From: Eublepharis macularius | Taxonomy: Eukaryota > Chordata > Lepidosauria > Squamata > Eublepharidae | Direction: 5' to 3' | NCBI RefSeq assembly: GCF_028583425.1 | Contig: NC_072795.1 | Location: 6,099,001-6,163,000 of the forward strand | Length of the DNA: 64,000 nucleotides | Shown: in pieces, positions 43,412 through 54,229 of the stretch | How the letters are laid out: every line of letters begins with the position of its first letter | How positions within the stretch are numbered: position 1 is the stretch's first letter | Translations under genes and position numbers: made by a program | The notes under the pieces: generated by a model | Seen by the model: only the letters and a program-made list of their open reading frames with translations | Told to the model about the DNA's origin: nothing | Databases searched by the model: none

Positions 43412-44645
43412 GTCTATATATGGACGTCAGATGGAGTGGAGGGAGGAAGCCAACATGCGCCCCTCCTCTGTGCTTGGCCCCAGCTCTTATTCCAGTTTTA
43501 AGTAGTTTATATTTTTGTAACTAAGGAGAATGCTTATTCAAAAAATTGTATATAAACACAAGAAACATTTCTTTAAAAAATGCAGAAACATTTTTTTAAA
43601 AAATGCAGCCAAATCCAGGAGTAGAATCCTTAGATGGTACAGTGGACTGAGGGGGTCTCATTTTGGAATGTATATAAAAATCCAGGCAAGTAAATTAGCT
43701 CATCAAGAACAAAGAGTCTATCCCCGCCCTCTCCTTGCTCTGCTAGTTTTCTGCTTGCGGGGAGGAGTATGCAGTTCAATTTTTACATTTTAAATGTTAT
43801 CCTTTAATGTGCCTCCCACAGCAATATTGTCAGCTGTGTCATCTCTGGACTCTACCCCCTCGTTCCCATTTGGGGTATATGGACATCCATCCTCAACCCA
43901 CTTTCAAAATAATTTACTTTATATTCTCCTACATTGAGGTTTCTATTCTTCTTTTACTACATTACCCATTACGGATGCTTTTAGATATAGAGTCTTTAGG
44001 GGGGGAAATGGTATTAACAGCTATTCTCAATGGTAATAAAGAAAGAAGAATAGCTGATCTCTCAGGAGACATATTTCATTTAGATCCCAAACAGAGAATT
44101 GAGCCTGTGGCGCTATTTTTTATGTATTTAGATGAAACAGGAAAATTTCCTCCTGACAGAGTAATAAGTATTACAGTAAATCATTTTTTTAAAAAAAGGC
44201 AACAATAAAGTTCCTGCCAGTCTTCTCAATGAAATTGTACACATATTTGCCAAATGTGTTTTCAAAATAGATATTAGTCTGGGGAAGGGGAGAGAACTTG
44301 CGATGAACATTTTCTACTTGAAAGAAATGCCTCAATCATTTTCTCCGCGGCGGCTCAGGGTGACCGAGCCACCTCCCCGCCCCATTCCCTTTGGATCTCC
44401 ATCACTTTTAGAAGAATTACGCTTGGTTCGTTCAGAGACGTTGTGCTTATGACCCAGCATTGACTTCCTTGCTCCTGGGGCGGCAGGACACTTTGGGTTC
44501 CTGGAGCCTGTACTTCCAGCCCTGCTCTCTCGGTAGGGTGACCGTTTATGGCTTAACCAAAAAAGCAGATGAGCCCTCGAAAAAGGATTTCTTTTTGCTT
44601 ACTTATTAAGAAGGATGATAATCAAATCCAATATAAAAAACACAA
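43412..44645. other. Unassigned region containing one curious ORF
   Basis: 43807-44208 (plus) is an open frame of 133 codons. Its downstream part reads LDIESLGGEMVLTAI then ERRIADLSGDIFHLDPK. I do not recognise it. There is no splice signal, promoter or homology I can state. The rest of the interval shows nothing. Confidence 0.3.
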
Positions 44646-44647
44646 TT

Positions 44648-45172
44648 TTGAGGAAGTGAGCTGTGACTTAGGAAAGCTCATACCCTACCACTAATTTTGT
44701 TAGTCTTATTGGCACCGCCGGTGCCAGGGTTTCTGGTGCCTCTGGACACCCCCATGTGCATGCACACGCACTGCGTGCACATGCCCCTGGACTGTGTGAT
44801 GACATCACCACGTGATGATGTCACCACGCAGCAAAGCCGGGCCCATTGGCTGGCGGGTGGCTGGGGCGGCACGCGGAGGCTGCCTGCACTGCACACACTG
44901 CCCCAGCCGCCTGCCGTGTCTGGCCCGTGGCTGCTGCGCCTGGCCGGGGGTTTGTGGCAGCAGTAGTGGTGGTGCAGGGCTGGCCGGCTGCAGCAGCTGC
45001 GGGCCAGCCACGCCAGCTCCATGGCGCACGCCTCTGCCCTGGCACCCCCTCCGGCGCCCCCTCCGGCCCCACAGTGCTTGCCTCAGTGGTGGCACCAGCC
45101 CTACTTATAGGTGCTAATGGATTCTTGCTCTTTTCTACTGTTACAGACAGACAAACATGGCTACCCATCTTG
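44648..45172 (+). mobile_element. Penelope-like tail split by a GC-rich insert
   Basis: 44648-44709 (GTGAGCTGTGACTTAGGAAA, then AATTTTGTTAGTCTTA) and 45108-45172 (AGGTGCTAATGGATTCTTG, then ACAGACAGACAAACATGGCT) form one tail. The intervening 400 bp is GC-rich, from GGCACCGCCGGTGCC to GGTGGCACCAGCC. Confidence 0.7.
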
Positions 45173-45174
45173 AA

Positions 45175-46395
45175 CTATATCCACAATTTTGAGTGATATG
45201 TAACTTGTATTTTTAATATAACTCCTGACTGCTAGTATAAGGGAACGATTGTAAACAGATCTTTCGGCATTATTTAGCTGAATGCAAATGGGATTAATTC
45301 CACCTGTGTGCTGGAAAGGTCCTGCCATTCCCTCTTGCCGAGAACTGGTATCTCCGCTGCCAGGATATCACGTGCACCTCTTCCAGCTTGTATGATTTCA
45401 GACCGCAGGTAGAGTAATTAGGCGCTTTAATGTTCCTTCTATGTCAAAAGGGCCATTCATGAAGAAAGCTAGCACATCATTGTTCTAACCAGGTCTTTCC
45501 CAAGAGACGTGAGCTTTTGATTTGCAGTAACTTTTTTCCTTTCATGTATTTATTTGTGATGTTTAGTGAAGGCCTGTTCACAGACCATTGTTAAGGCGGT
45601 TTACAATCATTTAAAATACAAACGAAAGCATCCTTTACCAAGTAGGAAACAACACGGCGAACAAACAAACAAACAGAAAAGCTATGTAAACACAGTGAGC
45701 ATTTCTATTAACTCCCAAATGCCCAATGGATGATCAAAGTGTTGAAGGACAGTAGGGAAGGTTGTTGTGGACTTTCCGGGCTGTAGAGAGTAGGGAACTC
45801 CATAGCCACGCTCTGCTCTTGGAAGATATTTATTGTATTGTTAAGTATTTTATTAGGTGCTTTCAATCCTCTTTTCTCTGCTCAAGGGGACTCAAAGCAA
45901 TTACCGATGTCAAGCCCCCTCCCACAGCTACAAAAATCTATCAGATCCCCCAATAAATCAATCCATCATCAACAGAGAATCCCCAAGGAAGGGAGGGGGA
46001 AGCACAAGGGTAACAGGTCTGCCCTGGATGGAAACAATTCTGCCCTTGGCAGATACTCATAGACGATGTTTTCCGATGTACAGTTTTAGCCACTGGGCAT
46101 CTGGAGCAGTGGCCCAAGGCCTCACACGGAGAGGGGAGGCCATGCCAGGAGCCCCCACCATCCAGCATACAGCTGCCTGGGCCGTTACTTTGGAGCTGCT
46201 GCCACCACAGAGTTGCTGTGGTTCCCCGACACTGCCTAAGACTCAGGCGGGGTGGAGGGCAGTCAGACCCCCCCACACAGCTTGAGACTCAGGCAATCCA
46301 GAGAAGGCAATTGGCTTTAGGGTGGTGGAGACCCCCCCTGCCCTACAGCTGATTTCTCTCCCACCTAAGCTCCCGGATTGATCTGGTCTCCATCC
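45175..46395. other. Mostly unassigned; short LINE-like tail
   Basis: 45540-45665 (TTCATGTATTTATTTGTGAT, CAGACCATTGTTAAGGCGGT) resembles a reversed LINE tail. No gene supported. Confidence 0.4.
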
Positions 46396-46399
46396 TTGT

Positions 46400-46860
46400 G
46401 GGAGCATTCCCGCAGTCAGCGTGATGATGTCGATCCCGGAAGTGATGTCGTCATGCCCCACAGGAAGAGCGCCCACTGTGGGCTTGCCCAAGAGTTATTT
46501 TGCCTCTCGGGACCATTCCCTGCACCTCTTCCCCCTGCCGGCCAGGTGAGCAGTGGCAGGGGACAGGGGCTGGGAACAGGATTCACTGCCCCAACCGGGG
46601 GACTGGCAACCCGACCAAGAAAGGAATCCACAAGTGCAGGAATATTCCTGCAGCCAATGCAATGGTGTCCCTCCTGGAAGTGATGTCGTTGCACTCTGCC
46701 AGGACAGTGCCCACTGTGGGCTCACCCAGGAGTTATGTTGTCTCCTGGACCCATTCCCCGGGGCCTTTTCCCTCCATTGGCCGGGTGAAAGGTGGCAAGG
46801 GGCAGGGGCTGGGAGTGGGGCATCCCCCACCCCCACCGGAGGACTGGCAGACTACAAAGA
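46400..46860. repeat. About 240-bp tandem repeat, GC-rich
   Basis: Two units share GGAAGTGATGTCGT, GCCCACTGTGGGCT, AGGGGCTGGGA and a CCGG.GGACTGGC end. They are related to the GC-rich elements at 7189 and 62049. The several open frames here are shadows of the repeat. Confidence 0.7.
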
Positions 46861-46861
46861 A

Positions 46862-47415
46862 AACAGACACAGTCGCTTCAAGCACAGTTCCCAAGAGGGC
46901 CTCATTTGCCCGCTTCCAAGGTCTTTGAGAAGCGGGACACTGCAGCAGCTACAAACCTTGCCTGTTCAGATCTCACCTGGAAAGGTTTACTGGCATTAAG
47001 TGAACCCCTCCCTCTCAGCCTCTGGTAGGGTCGCCTGCCTCCAGGTGATGAAGCAAAAACATCTGCTGTGCACATCTTACTAACCAAGCACTTTCAAAAC
47101 CTAACTCTGTGTTAAATAATTACCAATAAACATCACTTCATCAAAGTGCAATTGATATGGAAGTGCAATTGATATGGAAACGGACATAGGAACGAATGGC
47201 CTGAATTTTTCTAGGCTTGGTGAAATACTTTGAGAAAGGATGGACTGAAATGGGTTCAGAATCTGGCTACCCCTTGGGACAGATTATGAAGCCACTCTGC
47301 ATTTCAGTTAAGGCAATATGTCCCTTCTATTTTCAATTCCTATTGTCTTTGCACTTCAAAGTTCATTGATTTAGGACTCAACTGTTTATGTGGATTACAT
47401 TGTTATAAGCGTTAT
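46862..47415. other. No recognised feature
   Basis: Nothing supported. Confidence 0.4.
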
Positions 47416-47418
47416 AAG

Positions 47419-47738
47419 CAGGGCTTTTTTTCAGCTGGAATGTGGCGAACGGAGTTCTGGCACCTCTTGGAAATGGTCACATGGACAGTGACCCCGCCCC
47501 CTGATCTCCAGACAGAGGGGCGTTTAGATGGCCCTCTGAAGCGCCGAGGGCCATCTAAATGCCCCTCTGTCTGGAGATCAGGGGGTGGGGCCACTGGCCA
47601 TGTGACCATTTTCACCGAGGGCATTTTAAACTTTTAAAAACATCCCCCTTGTTCCAGCTGACCCAAAGTGATGTCATTGTGCAGTCCTGAGTTCCACCAC
47701 TGAGTTCCACGACCTCTTTTCCCAGAAAAAAAGCCCTG
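47419..47738 (-). mobile_element. Palindromic hAT-like MITE (copy 3)
   Basis: Reverse orientation relative to copy 1, with ends CAGGGCTTTTTTTC and GAAAAAAAGCCCTG. Flanks GTTATAAG (47411-47418) and GTTATATG (47739-47746) match at 7 of 8 bases. Confidence 0.87.
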
Positions 47739-47984
47739 GTTATATGTGCAATTAACTCCAGATGTGGAGAGCTACGGATATTGTCTCTGTCTAAACTATA
47801 CATACAGACACTGTGGCACTTTGTGAAATCTGTGTTTTGCACTGGAAAAAAATCAGAACATTCATGTTTGATACAGTGATGTTTATTGGTATTATTTAAT
47901 ACACAGTTAAGTTTGGAAAGTGCTTGTTTAGTAAGTTGTTCATGGCAGATGTTTTTGTTTCAGCCTTTTCTGTGAATCTTTTTT

Positions 47985-48195
47985 CCCCCTACCCTCCAAG
48001 TGATGGCTGGAGATCTCCTGGAATTACAACTGAGCTCCAGGTGACAGAGATCAGTTCCCCTGGAGAAAATAGCTGCCTTGGGACTGTATGGTGTTATAGT
48101 CAGCAGAGATCCTTCACCTCCCCAAACCTTTCCCTCCCCAGGTTCTACCACCAAAATCTCCAGGAATTTCCCATCCAAGAGCGGGCAACCCTAGC
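47985..48195. mobile_element. TAGGGTTGCC-family MITE
   Basis: TACCCTCCAAGTGATGGCTG at the left and AATTTCCCATCC...GGGCAACCCTA at the right, with the family's CAGAGATCAGTTCCCCTGGA core. Confidence 0.6.
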
Positions 48196-48339
48196 GGCCT
48201 GCATCATCTGGATGGAGAAAACAGTATTGCCCTAACATGCAGTCATCATAAAGATTACTACAGTAATATTTATGTAAACCTCAGAAGTATAATGAAGTAT
48301 CATGAGAGGGAGGGCAGGAAGGGTTACATCAGTGCTTAA

Positions 48340-48567
48340 TTCTCATGCCCCTTTCTTACATGCCTCTTGCCACTTAGGGGTCAGGAAGCAATTTTCCTCA
48401 AGGCAGTTTGGCTAGGGATCCTGATGACGTTTTGCCGTCTTCTGGGCATGGAGCAGGGGTCACTGGGGGTGTGTAGGAGGAAGGTAGTTGTGAATTGTCT
48501 GCATTGTGCAGGGGGTTGGACTAGATGACCCTGGAGGTCCCTTCCAACCCTATGGTGATTCTATAAA
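48340..48567 (+). mobile_element. CR1-type LINE 3' end
   Basis: GGTTGGACTAGATGACCCTG, then AGGTCCCTTCCAACCCTATG and GTGATTCTATA. Parallel to 33430-33672, including GTTTGGCTAGGGATCCTG. Confidence 0.8.
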
Positions 48568-48677
48568 CTTCAGTAGAAACTGGCACACTTGTTGAAATCC
48601 AGAAGAGAAGCAAGGAACCTGGCCTCCTGTCATCCAAGGGTGGCTCAGTCATGTATACCTGTCACATCAGTGAATAT

Positions 48678-48835
48678 GGTTGCCAGCTCTGGGTTCGGAA
48701 ACCCAGACATGGAGTGGGTGAAGTTTTGACATGGGAGGGACCTCAACTGGGTATAATGCCATAGAGTCCACCCTCCAAATCAGCTATTGCCTCCAGGGCA
48801 TCTCCTGGTCCTTCCTGGAGGCTGGCAACAACCCA
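48678..48835. mobile_element. TAGGGTTGCC-family MITE
   Basis: TATGGTTGCCAGCTCTGG at the left and GGAGGCTGGCAACAACCC at the right, with the GGGACCTCAACTGGGTATAA core. Confidence 0.55.
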
Positions 48836-49150
48836 AGCAATGAATGACCTGCATGTGTGAATGGACCATCACATAGACGTGACCAGCGCCGACAGAAGTT
48901 TTGCATCACCTGAAATACAGGGCTTTTCAGACACAATCACATTTAATTGGAGCAGAACTCTAAGCGACTCATGCATGGGAGAACCAAACAAGGAAGATCC
49001 ATTCTAAAGATGTGCTTCAATATTTGGTAAAAAGTAGCCATACAGCAGCAGCAGCAGGTACACCTTCAGGTGGAGGGCATAGAGCCTGAAATACAAAGTG
49101 TGAACTCCCTGCTTCTCCCCCCCTCTCCGATCTCAGCTGGAGTAAATTCA

Positions 49151-50545
49151 GGACTAAACTACACGAGACGAATTACACGAGGATGCTCAAGTCAAGGGAG
49201 GCTCAATATTAGCAGGGAAGCATAGTTTCCGTGGTTGGGGGGAACAGATGTCCGCCTCCCTCAGGGGGAAATTCTTTCCCCGATGCTATTTAACATCTAT
49301 ATGCGCCCCATTGTCCAGGTAGTCCACAATTTTGGGCTGGGTTGTCACCAATATGCAGATGACACCCAGCTCTATCTGTTGATGGACGATCAGTCTGACT
49401 GTGCTCCGGATTCCTTGTCCAAGGGTCTTGAGGCTGTGACGATATGGCTATGTCAGAGTCACCTGAAATCAAATCCCCTGAAGACAGAGGTTCTGTGTCT
49501 GGGTCATGGAGCAATGGGGTTGGGGACCCGGCTCCCAACCCTCAACAGGGTACAACTGAAGCCTTAATTGACGGTGAGAAGCCTGGGTGTGACTTTGGAT
49601 GCCACACTCTCAATGGAGGTCACGACCGTTGCCAGGTCTGCCTTTTTTCATCTTCAACAGGCCAGGCAACTGGCGCCCTCTCTCTCATCCCGGGACCTGG
49701 CCACAGTAATCCATGCAACGGTCACCTCCAGGCTAGATTACTGCAACTCAGTCTACGCTGGGCTGCCCTTGGGCCTGGCTCGGAAGCTAGAGCTGGTCCA
49801 GAACGCAGCAGCACGCATTCTTACAGGAACACCTACTCGAGCGCATATCCATCCTGTGCTGTGCCAGCTGCACTGACTGCCAGTGGAGTTCCGGATCTGG
49901 TTCAAGGTGCTAACTTTGGTTTTTAAAGCCCTCCACGGACTGGGACCGGCATACCAGCAGGACCGCCTCTCCCATTACGTCCCTTGTAGGGTGCTCCACT
50001 CTGTGGACAAACAATTCCTGGTGGTCCCTGACCGGAGGGACATCCGTCTGGCCTCGACCAAGGCCAAGGCTTTTTCTGCCCTAGCTCCAACCTGGTAAAA
50101 CGCTCTCCCACTGGAGATCCGGGCCCTACGGGCCCTGTAAAACAAAGATGTTCTGCCAGGCCTTTGGTTGAGGACCAGCGGGTGCCCTCCCTTATTCCAC
50201 CCAAGATTACCACCTCTTCTATGACTGCCCTCGGCTATGCGTTCTGCCCACAGCTATGACCTGTGCAGGTCTTTTATCAGTATCTAAAGTAGCCTATATG
50301 TAATGGCGCCTGGAGTATTTTATTGTAAGTTTTAAGTGTGTTTTTAAAGTTGATTATTAATTTATTGTGTCTTATTGATGATGTGAGCCGCCCTAAGCCC
50401 ATCCATGGGGAGGGCGATATAAGTCAAAATAAATAATAAATAAATAATAGACAGAAGTGAAATTCAAACGATGCTTCCTGGCTAACATTGCGTCTCCCTT
50501 CACTTGAGCGTCCTCGTCTAATTCATCTCGTGTAGTTTAGCTCTC
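49151..50545. mobile_element. Hairpin MITE interrupted by an L2-like LINE
   Basis: Left arm GGACTAAACTACACGAGACG then GGGAAGCATAGTT; right arm (50455-50545) GATGCTTCCTGGCTAACATT then CGTGTAGTTTAGCTC. The arms are reverse complements. The interval 49230-50448 is a LINE. TCA precedes the left end. Confidence 0.75.
49230..50448 (+). mobile_element. L2-like LINE, RT C-terminal half and 3' UTR
   Basis: Frame 1 (from 49235) holds the RT catalytic motif YADDTQLY and then DSLSKGLEAVTIWL. A stop follows at 49565. The next frame (49568-49876) reads SLGVTLDATLSM, RLDYCNSVYAGLP and LELVQNAAARILTG. After a further stop, VEFRIWFKVLTLVF and GLGPAYQQDRLSHYV follow. The 3' UTR ends in GAGGGCGATATAAGTCAAAA and TAAATAA repeats. 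Two stops make it inactive. Confidence 0.85.
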
Positions 50546-50559
50546 TGTCTCAAACGAGT

Positions 50560-51015
50560 GGAGGAGAAAGAGCTCACTTCTGTCCTATTGATGCCATAAA
50601 GCTACTGCCTCCATGCTGAACATCATGAGCTGAAAGGCAATAGCTGCCATTTTGAGGGAGGCTTTGGAGCTAGGAATCAGAAAAGTGAATGGAGATTATA
50701 TTCATCTACTGTTAGGGAGTCTGAGAATGTGGCTCCCCTTAAAACGACCAGCTGAGAGAGAGAGAAAGAGAGAGAGATTCATTTGTACCCCTTACAAAAG
50801 GTAGTCCTTTGTTCATCACCCTTTAGGGCTCATGAGACTGGCATCAGGCTTCAAAAGCTGGTGGGAATGAATGAGGCTAAGGCTCTTCTCGCTGCTTCCT
50901 GGCATGGCTATTTGTTATTTACAGAAGGCCATCAATGTACATCATTGTGCAACAGACAGTTTCCTGCCCCAAGGAGCCTACACTCCACTCTGAGTCTAAC
51001 CAGCTCGAAGGGGCC
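50560..51015. other. NMUR1 downstream sequence, possible 3' UTR
   Basis: Lies immediately downstream of the receptor stop codon on the minus strand. It contains a (GA)n run near 50755 and no other repeat I can name. I could not place the poly(A) signal. Confidence 0.35.
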
Positions 51016-51416
51016 TCAGAGGTACGGGGCCTCCTGCTCCTCCTCGTTCTCCCCCTCGGCGTCCATGTCGTATTCCTCCATGTCAGAAAGCGGCACCCCG
51101 TTGCCCCCAGGGATGTGCTCAGAGACGGTGCTGCGCGTGGTGGCCCGTGTGCTGCTGGGGGAGTACTTGCGGGAGGCCAGCTTCCGGAAGCGTCCGTGGC
51201 ACATCACTTCTTTGAACATCTCGCGGAAACGCGTGGACATCAGGTTGTAAAGGATGGGGTTGGCGGCAGAGCTCAGGTAGAAGAAGACGCCCGAGATGAT
51301 GTGGACGTACTGGAACATGTGCAGCATTTGGTCAGTCCAGTGGGTGATGAAGCTCCAGACGAGGCGGTCCGTGTGGAAGGGAGCCCAGCAGATGCCAAAC
51401 ACGACCACCAGCATGA
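51016..51416 (-). CDS. NMUR1: Neuromedin U receptor 1-like, last coding exon
   Basis: The minus-strand exon encodes 132 complete codons plus two bases of a split codon, ending in TGA at 51016-51018. The receptor is a Gq/11-coupled plasma-membrane GPCR that binds neuromedin U and neuromedin S. TM6 carries FGICWAPFH (the CWxP switch motif). The third extracellular loop reads ITHWTDQMLHMFQYVH. TM7 carries SGVFFYLSSAANPILY, an NPxxY-type motif. Helix 8 follows as RFREMFKEV. The acceptor lies at 51417-51418 after a pyrimidine-rich TTCTCCCTTTGGTCTGCAG. The phase-1 split codon is xTC, giving Phe if the upstream exon ends in T, as expected in this family. The tail is unusually acidic (EEYDMDAEGENEEEQE, ending APYL). 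NMUR2 is the alternative, but the loop and TM7 residues fit NMUR1 better. The upstream exons are not visible before 64000. Confidence 0.85.
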
Positions 51417-51435
51417 CTGCAGACCAAAGGGAGAA
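51406..51435 (-). promoter_or_regulatory. Splice acceptor of the NMUR1-like exon
   Basis: On the minus strand the sequence reads TTCTCCCTTTGGTCTGCAG followed by TCATGC. The AG is at 51417-51418 and the exon starts at 51416. Confidence 0.8.
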
Positions 51436-51679
51436 CATAAGTTATGAATCTAGGCCTTTGTTCTCATGAGTGAGGCTGACTCCTCCAAGACTGGAAGGCA
51501 ATCAGATCTTAGCAATCCGAGAAAGACCTCTACCACCTGCCCCCGATTCTGGAATAGTGATGACTAAACGCTGCTTCACGCATAGAGAATTGATCCAGCA
51601 TGAAACTTTTGCATTAGAATTTGTCAAGAAACTCAACACCATCCAGCAAGGACTTAATAAAGTTGGGGGATTCCTCGGG
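51417..51679 (-). other. Probable NMUR1 intron, proximal part
   Basis: No further receptor exon is recognisable between here and 64000 on the minus strand, so the intron probably extends past the window. It is occupied by the elements listed below. Confidence 0.5.
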
Positions 51680-52113
51680 GTCTCTCTACATGAGACATCT
51701 GACATGTGAAGAACACATGTCGGGAAATGCAATGGAAGTTGGGAAGGGTAGTTTAAAAAGACAGAGCTGGCGGCAGGGCAAAGGCTTTGCTGTACACTGG
51801 AGCTGTGTAAAGAGGCTGTGAAATGCCAGAAGGGAAACTTCAGCCCATTAGAACCTCTCCAGGTCCAAGCCCGGCTCTGGAAAGCAGCTCCAGCCCATTT
51901 CCATTCCTCGTTACCCTCTGGTTGCTGTCCCACATGGTTTTAGACTGGAGAGATGAAACTGGCAGGGCTTTCCGGGAGGCAAAGATGAAATTAAAAAACC
52001 CTCTGAGGAGCGATCTCTACCGGCTCTGTCTTTTAAAACTACGCTTCCCGGCTAACATTGAGTCTCCCTCCACTTGACCAACATGCACTGAGGCGTCTTG
52101 TGTAGAGAGACTC
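51680..52113. mobile_element. Hairpin-type MITE (copy 3)
   Basis: Same family as 1698 and 31085. Left TCTCTCTACATGAGACATC, right GAGGCGTCTTGTGTAGAG. The interior AGCTCCAGCCCATTTCCATT matches the other copies. Confidence 0.78.
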
Positions 52114-52519
52114 TATGTCACTAGAGAAATTAACAAGCTTGGCAAAACTAGGGAAACTGCATTACCAGGGAAAGAAACTGTGAATGTTCTCTACATCTCT
52201 TAATTTGACTTGAATTTTACCAATTCATATCTTGTACTTCCTGCATCTGATGGACCTTTTACTCTGCAATCTATAATTTTTTTTTCTTCCTGACCCACTC
52301 AGTCATCTGTTGAAGTGGACTCCACTCTATTGAAGTGGACGCAAGAACTTTTTAGGTAGTTTGTGAGCGAAAGCACAGCCATTTCTCTTGCTAGCTTAGC
52401 TTGAATACAAAGCAGCTTGGCCTGGCCTTGAATGTCACTGTACAGAGAATAGCTTATATACAACGTTAAAAATACACATTAAATACTAAAAGTCAGGATT
52501 AAGTTAATATGGATACTTT

Positions 52520-53158
52520 TGTCTGTCGCAAAGGCAGTAGTTGCATCAAAATGGAAACAGATGACACCTCCATTACTCGCCGACTGGCACAATCGAATTT
52601 GGGACTATTTTATAATGGAAAAAATAGCTGATCTTTTCGCTCACTATGGCCCTTTTCACACTACTTACTTGCTTCCAGAACATCGTGAAATGTAGCGCAA
52701 AAAAAGCGGATGATAGCATCTTCTCGCGAGAGTTTTGTGCAACATCGTGCAAAACTCACGCGATGTCGTGCAAAACTCTCGCGAGAAGACGCTATCTTCC
52801 ATGGTTTTTGCGCTACATTTCGCGATGTTCCGGAAGCAAGTAAGTAGTGTGAAAAGGGCCTATGACAATCCAAAATATAAATCTTGCTTTTCAGAACAAT
52901 GGTTCCCAGTTATGGAACACTTATTAACAAATGAAACGGCAATGCAAACAAGACCCAAAAGTGACTGTTATAACCGACTGTCGAACTATTAACGCGGAGA
53001 ATGTGGGATCCACATGTTGTATTTATAAACTGGACCGAAATGTATGGTCCAGGAAAATGCCTACTCAAAATTTGTTAACTGTGTGTCTGTTTCTATGTTC
53101 ATTGTTATGTTATGTAAAAGTTTTATAAAAATCAAATAAAGTTGTAAATTAAAAAAAA
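52520..53158 (+). mobile_element. L1-like LINE, ORF2 C-terminus and poly(A) end
   Basis: One frame reads AKAVVASKWKQMTPPLL, then WHNRIWDYFIMEKIADLF, then after a hairpin insertion it continues in the same frame as DNPKYKSCFSEQWFPV to a stop at 52990. This matches L1 ORF2 C-termini. The 3' UTR ends AATCAAATAAAGTTGTAAAT plus poly(A) near 53158. Confidence 0.72.
52648..52860. mobile_element. 213-bp near-perfect hairpin element in L1
   Basis: Ends GGCCCTTTTCACACTACTTA and its complement. Arms of about 100 bp carry AACTCTCGCGAGAAG and GCGCTACATTTCGCGATG. A 3-bp duplication TAT flanks it at 52645-52647 and 52861-52863. Removing one TAT leaves the L1 frame intact. A 3-bp duplication suggests a PIF/Harbinger-like origin; the class is inferred. 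Confidence 0.85.
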
Positions 53159-53213
53159 CACATTAAAAGATAAAAACCAATCTATAAATGCATAAATAAG
53201 GCGGAAGGGTTAC

Positions 53214-53395
53214 GGATTTCAGTTGGGAAATTCCTGGAGTTTGGGGGCTGGAGCTTGGAGAGGGCAAGGTTTGGAAAGGGGAGGGACCTCAGTGAGGTAT
53301 AATGCCATAGAGTTCAACCTCTAGAGCAGCCATTTTCTCCAGGGGAAAGACTGGAGTTCAGTTGTAATTCTGGGAGAACTGTAATGCTCTTCCCC
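53214..53395. mobile_element. TAGGGTTGCC-family MITE, partial
   Basis: TACGGATTTCAGTTGGGAAA, GGGGAGGGACCTCAGTGAG and TTTTCTCCAGGGGAAAGACT match the family body. The right end is decayed. Confidence 0.5.
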
Positions 53396-53399
53396 ACTT

Positions 53400-54225
53400 C
53401 CCCCCTACAGTCAGTAGAAACAGATTACTCGCCGTTTCAGCCAGTTTGACTACAGTTCTCCAAAGCATTGGTGGGATTATTTGAACGCCCACAGATATTT
53501 CACACGTTTGATCTAACAGTTCTGGCTGGAAGAACTTGGAGTCTGAGGAAATGCCGCAGCGATACTGTTTCCCCAGAAAAGCTGCCCCTCAGGTTAATAG
53601 GATGCTGCGAGCGTCTTTTCTTTGGGAAAGTTTTTCCTCTTCCATCCAAGCGGTTGGTGTCTCTTTTCACAGCAGGCTGCGAAGAGGGGGAAAGAACCTT
53701 TCCTCTCCCATGAAAGATTTAATCAACATCTTTTCCCCAAGATCCATTTCTTCAGTGGAGTGTTTACTAACCTATTCTATCCCCCACCCCACAAAGGTCA
53801 TTTTACAATATTCAGAAGCAAACACAGGTACTGACAGGCCAAAACAGCTGCAGGAGGCTGTCAGGGGACCTCCTACAGCAGGCAGCACAACGGCAAATCT
53901 TGCATCAAAATCACAAAGGGCAACAACACAGATTCCCCCCCCTCCCCGCCCTTTCAGGCTTCTTGCAATCTAGCTAAAAGCTCTCCCTCCAAATCCAAAC
54001 TTTCTAGCTGGTTCTTTGTCCCCATTCCAAACACATCATTTGTTACATCTTGATCAACACTGTTACGTCGGCCTGCTGAAATGACAGAGTAGGCCAGTTC
54101 ATATAAACGGAGATAGCTGAATGCGTCACTCCGTCGTTCCAGCCAGAGACATCCTGCCAGATTAGGGAGAAGGGCTTTTGGGACTCAAGTACGGCCAGTA
54201 CAAGCTTGGTAGCACCCATCCTGTG
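53400..54225. other. No recognised feature
   Basis: Open frames at 53468-53973 show no domain; nothing supported. Confidence 0.4.
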
Positions 54226-54229
54226 GCTC

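Noticed and set aside
44678..45196. Ala/Gly/Arg-rich frames on both strands, possibly a CpG-island exon
   Set aside because: The GC-rich block is an insert within a Penelope tail and codes for nothing recognisable.
46500..47000. Several overlapping 100-148 codon frames suggesting a coding locus
   Set aside because: They follow a GC-rich tandem repeat on both strands with no domains or splice signals.
49235..50098. A host gene with a YADD reverse transcriptase
   Set aside because: It is an L2-like LINE with two in-frame stops and a LINE 3' tail.
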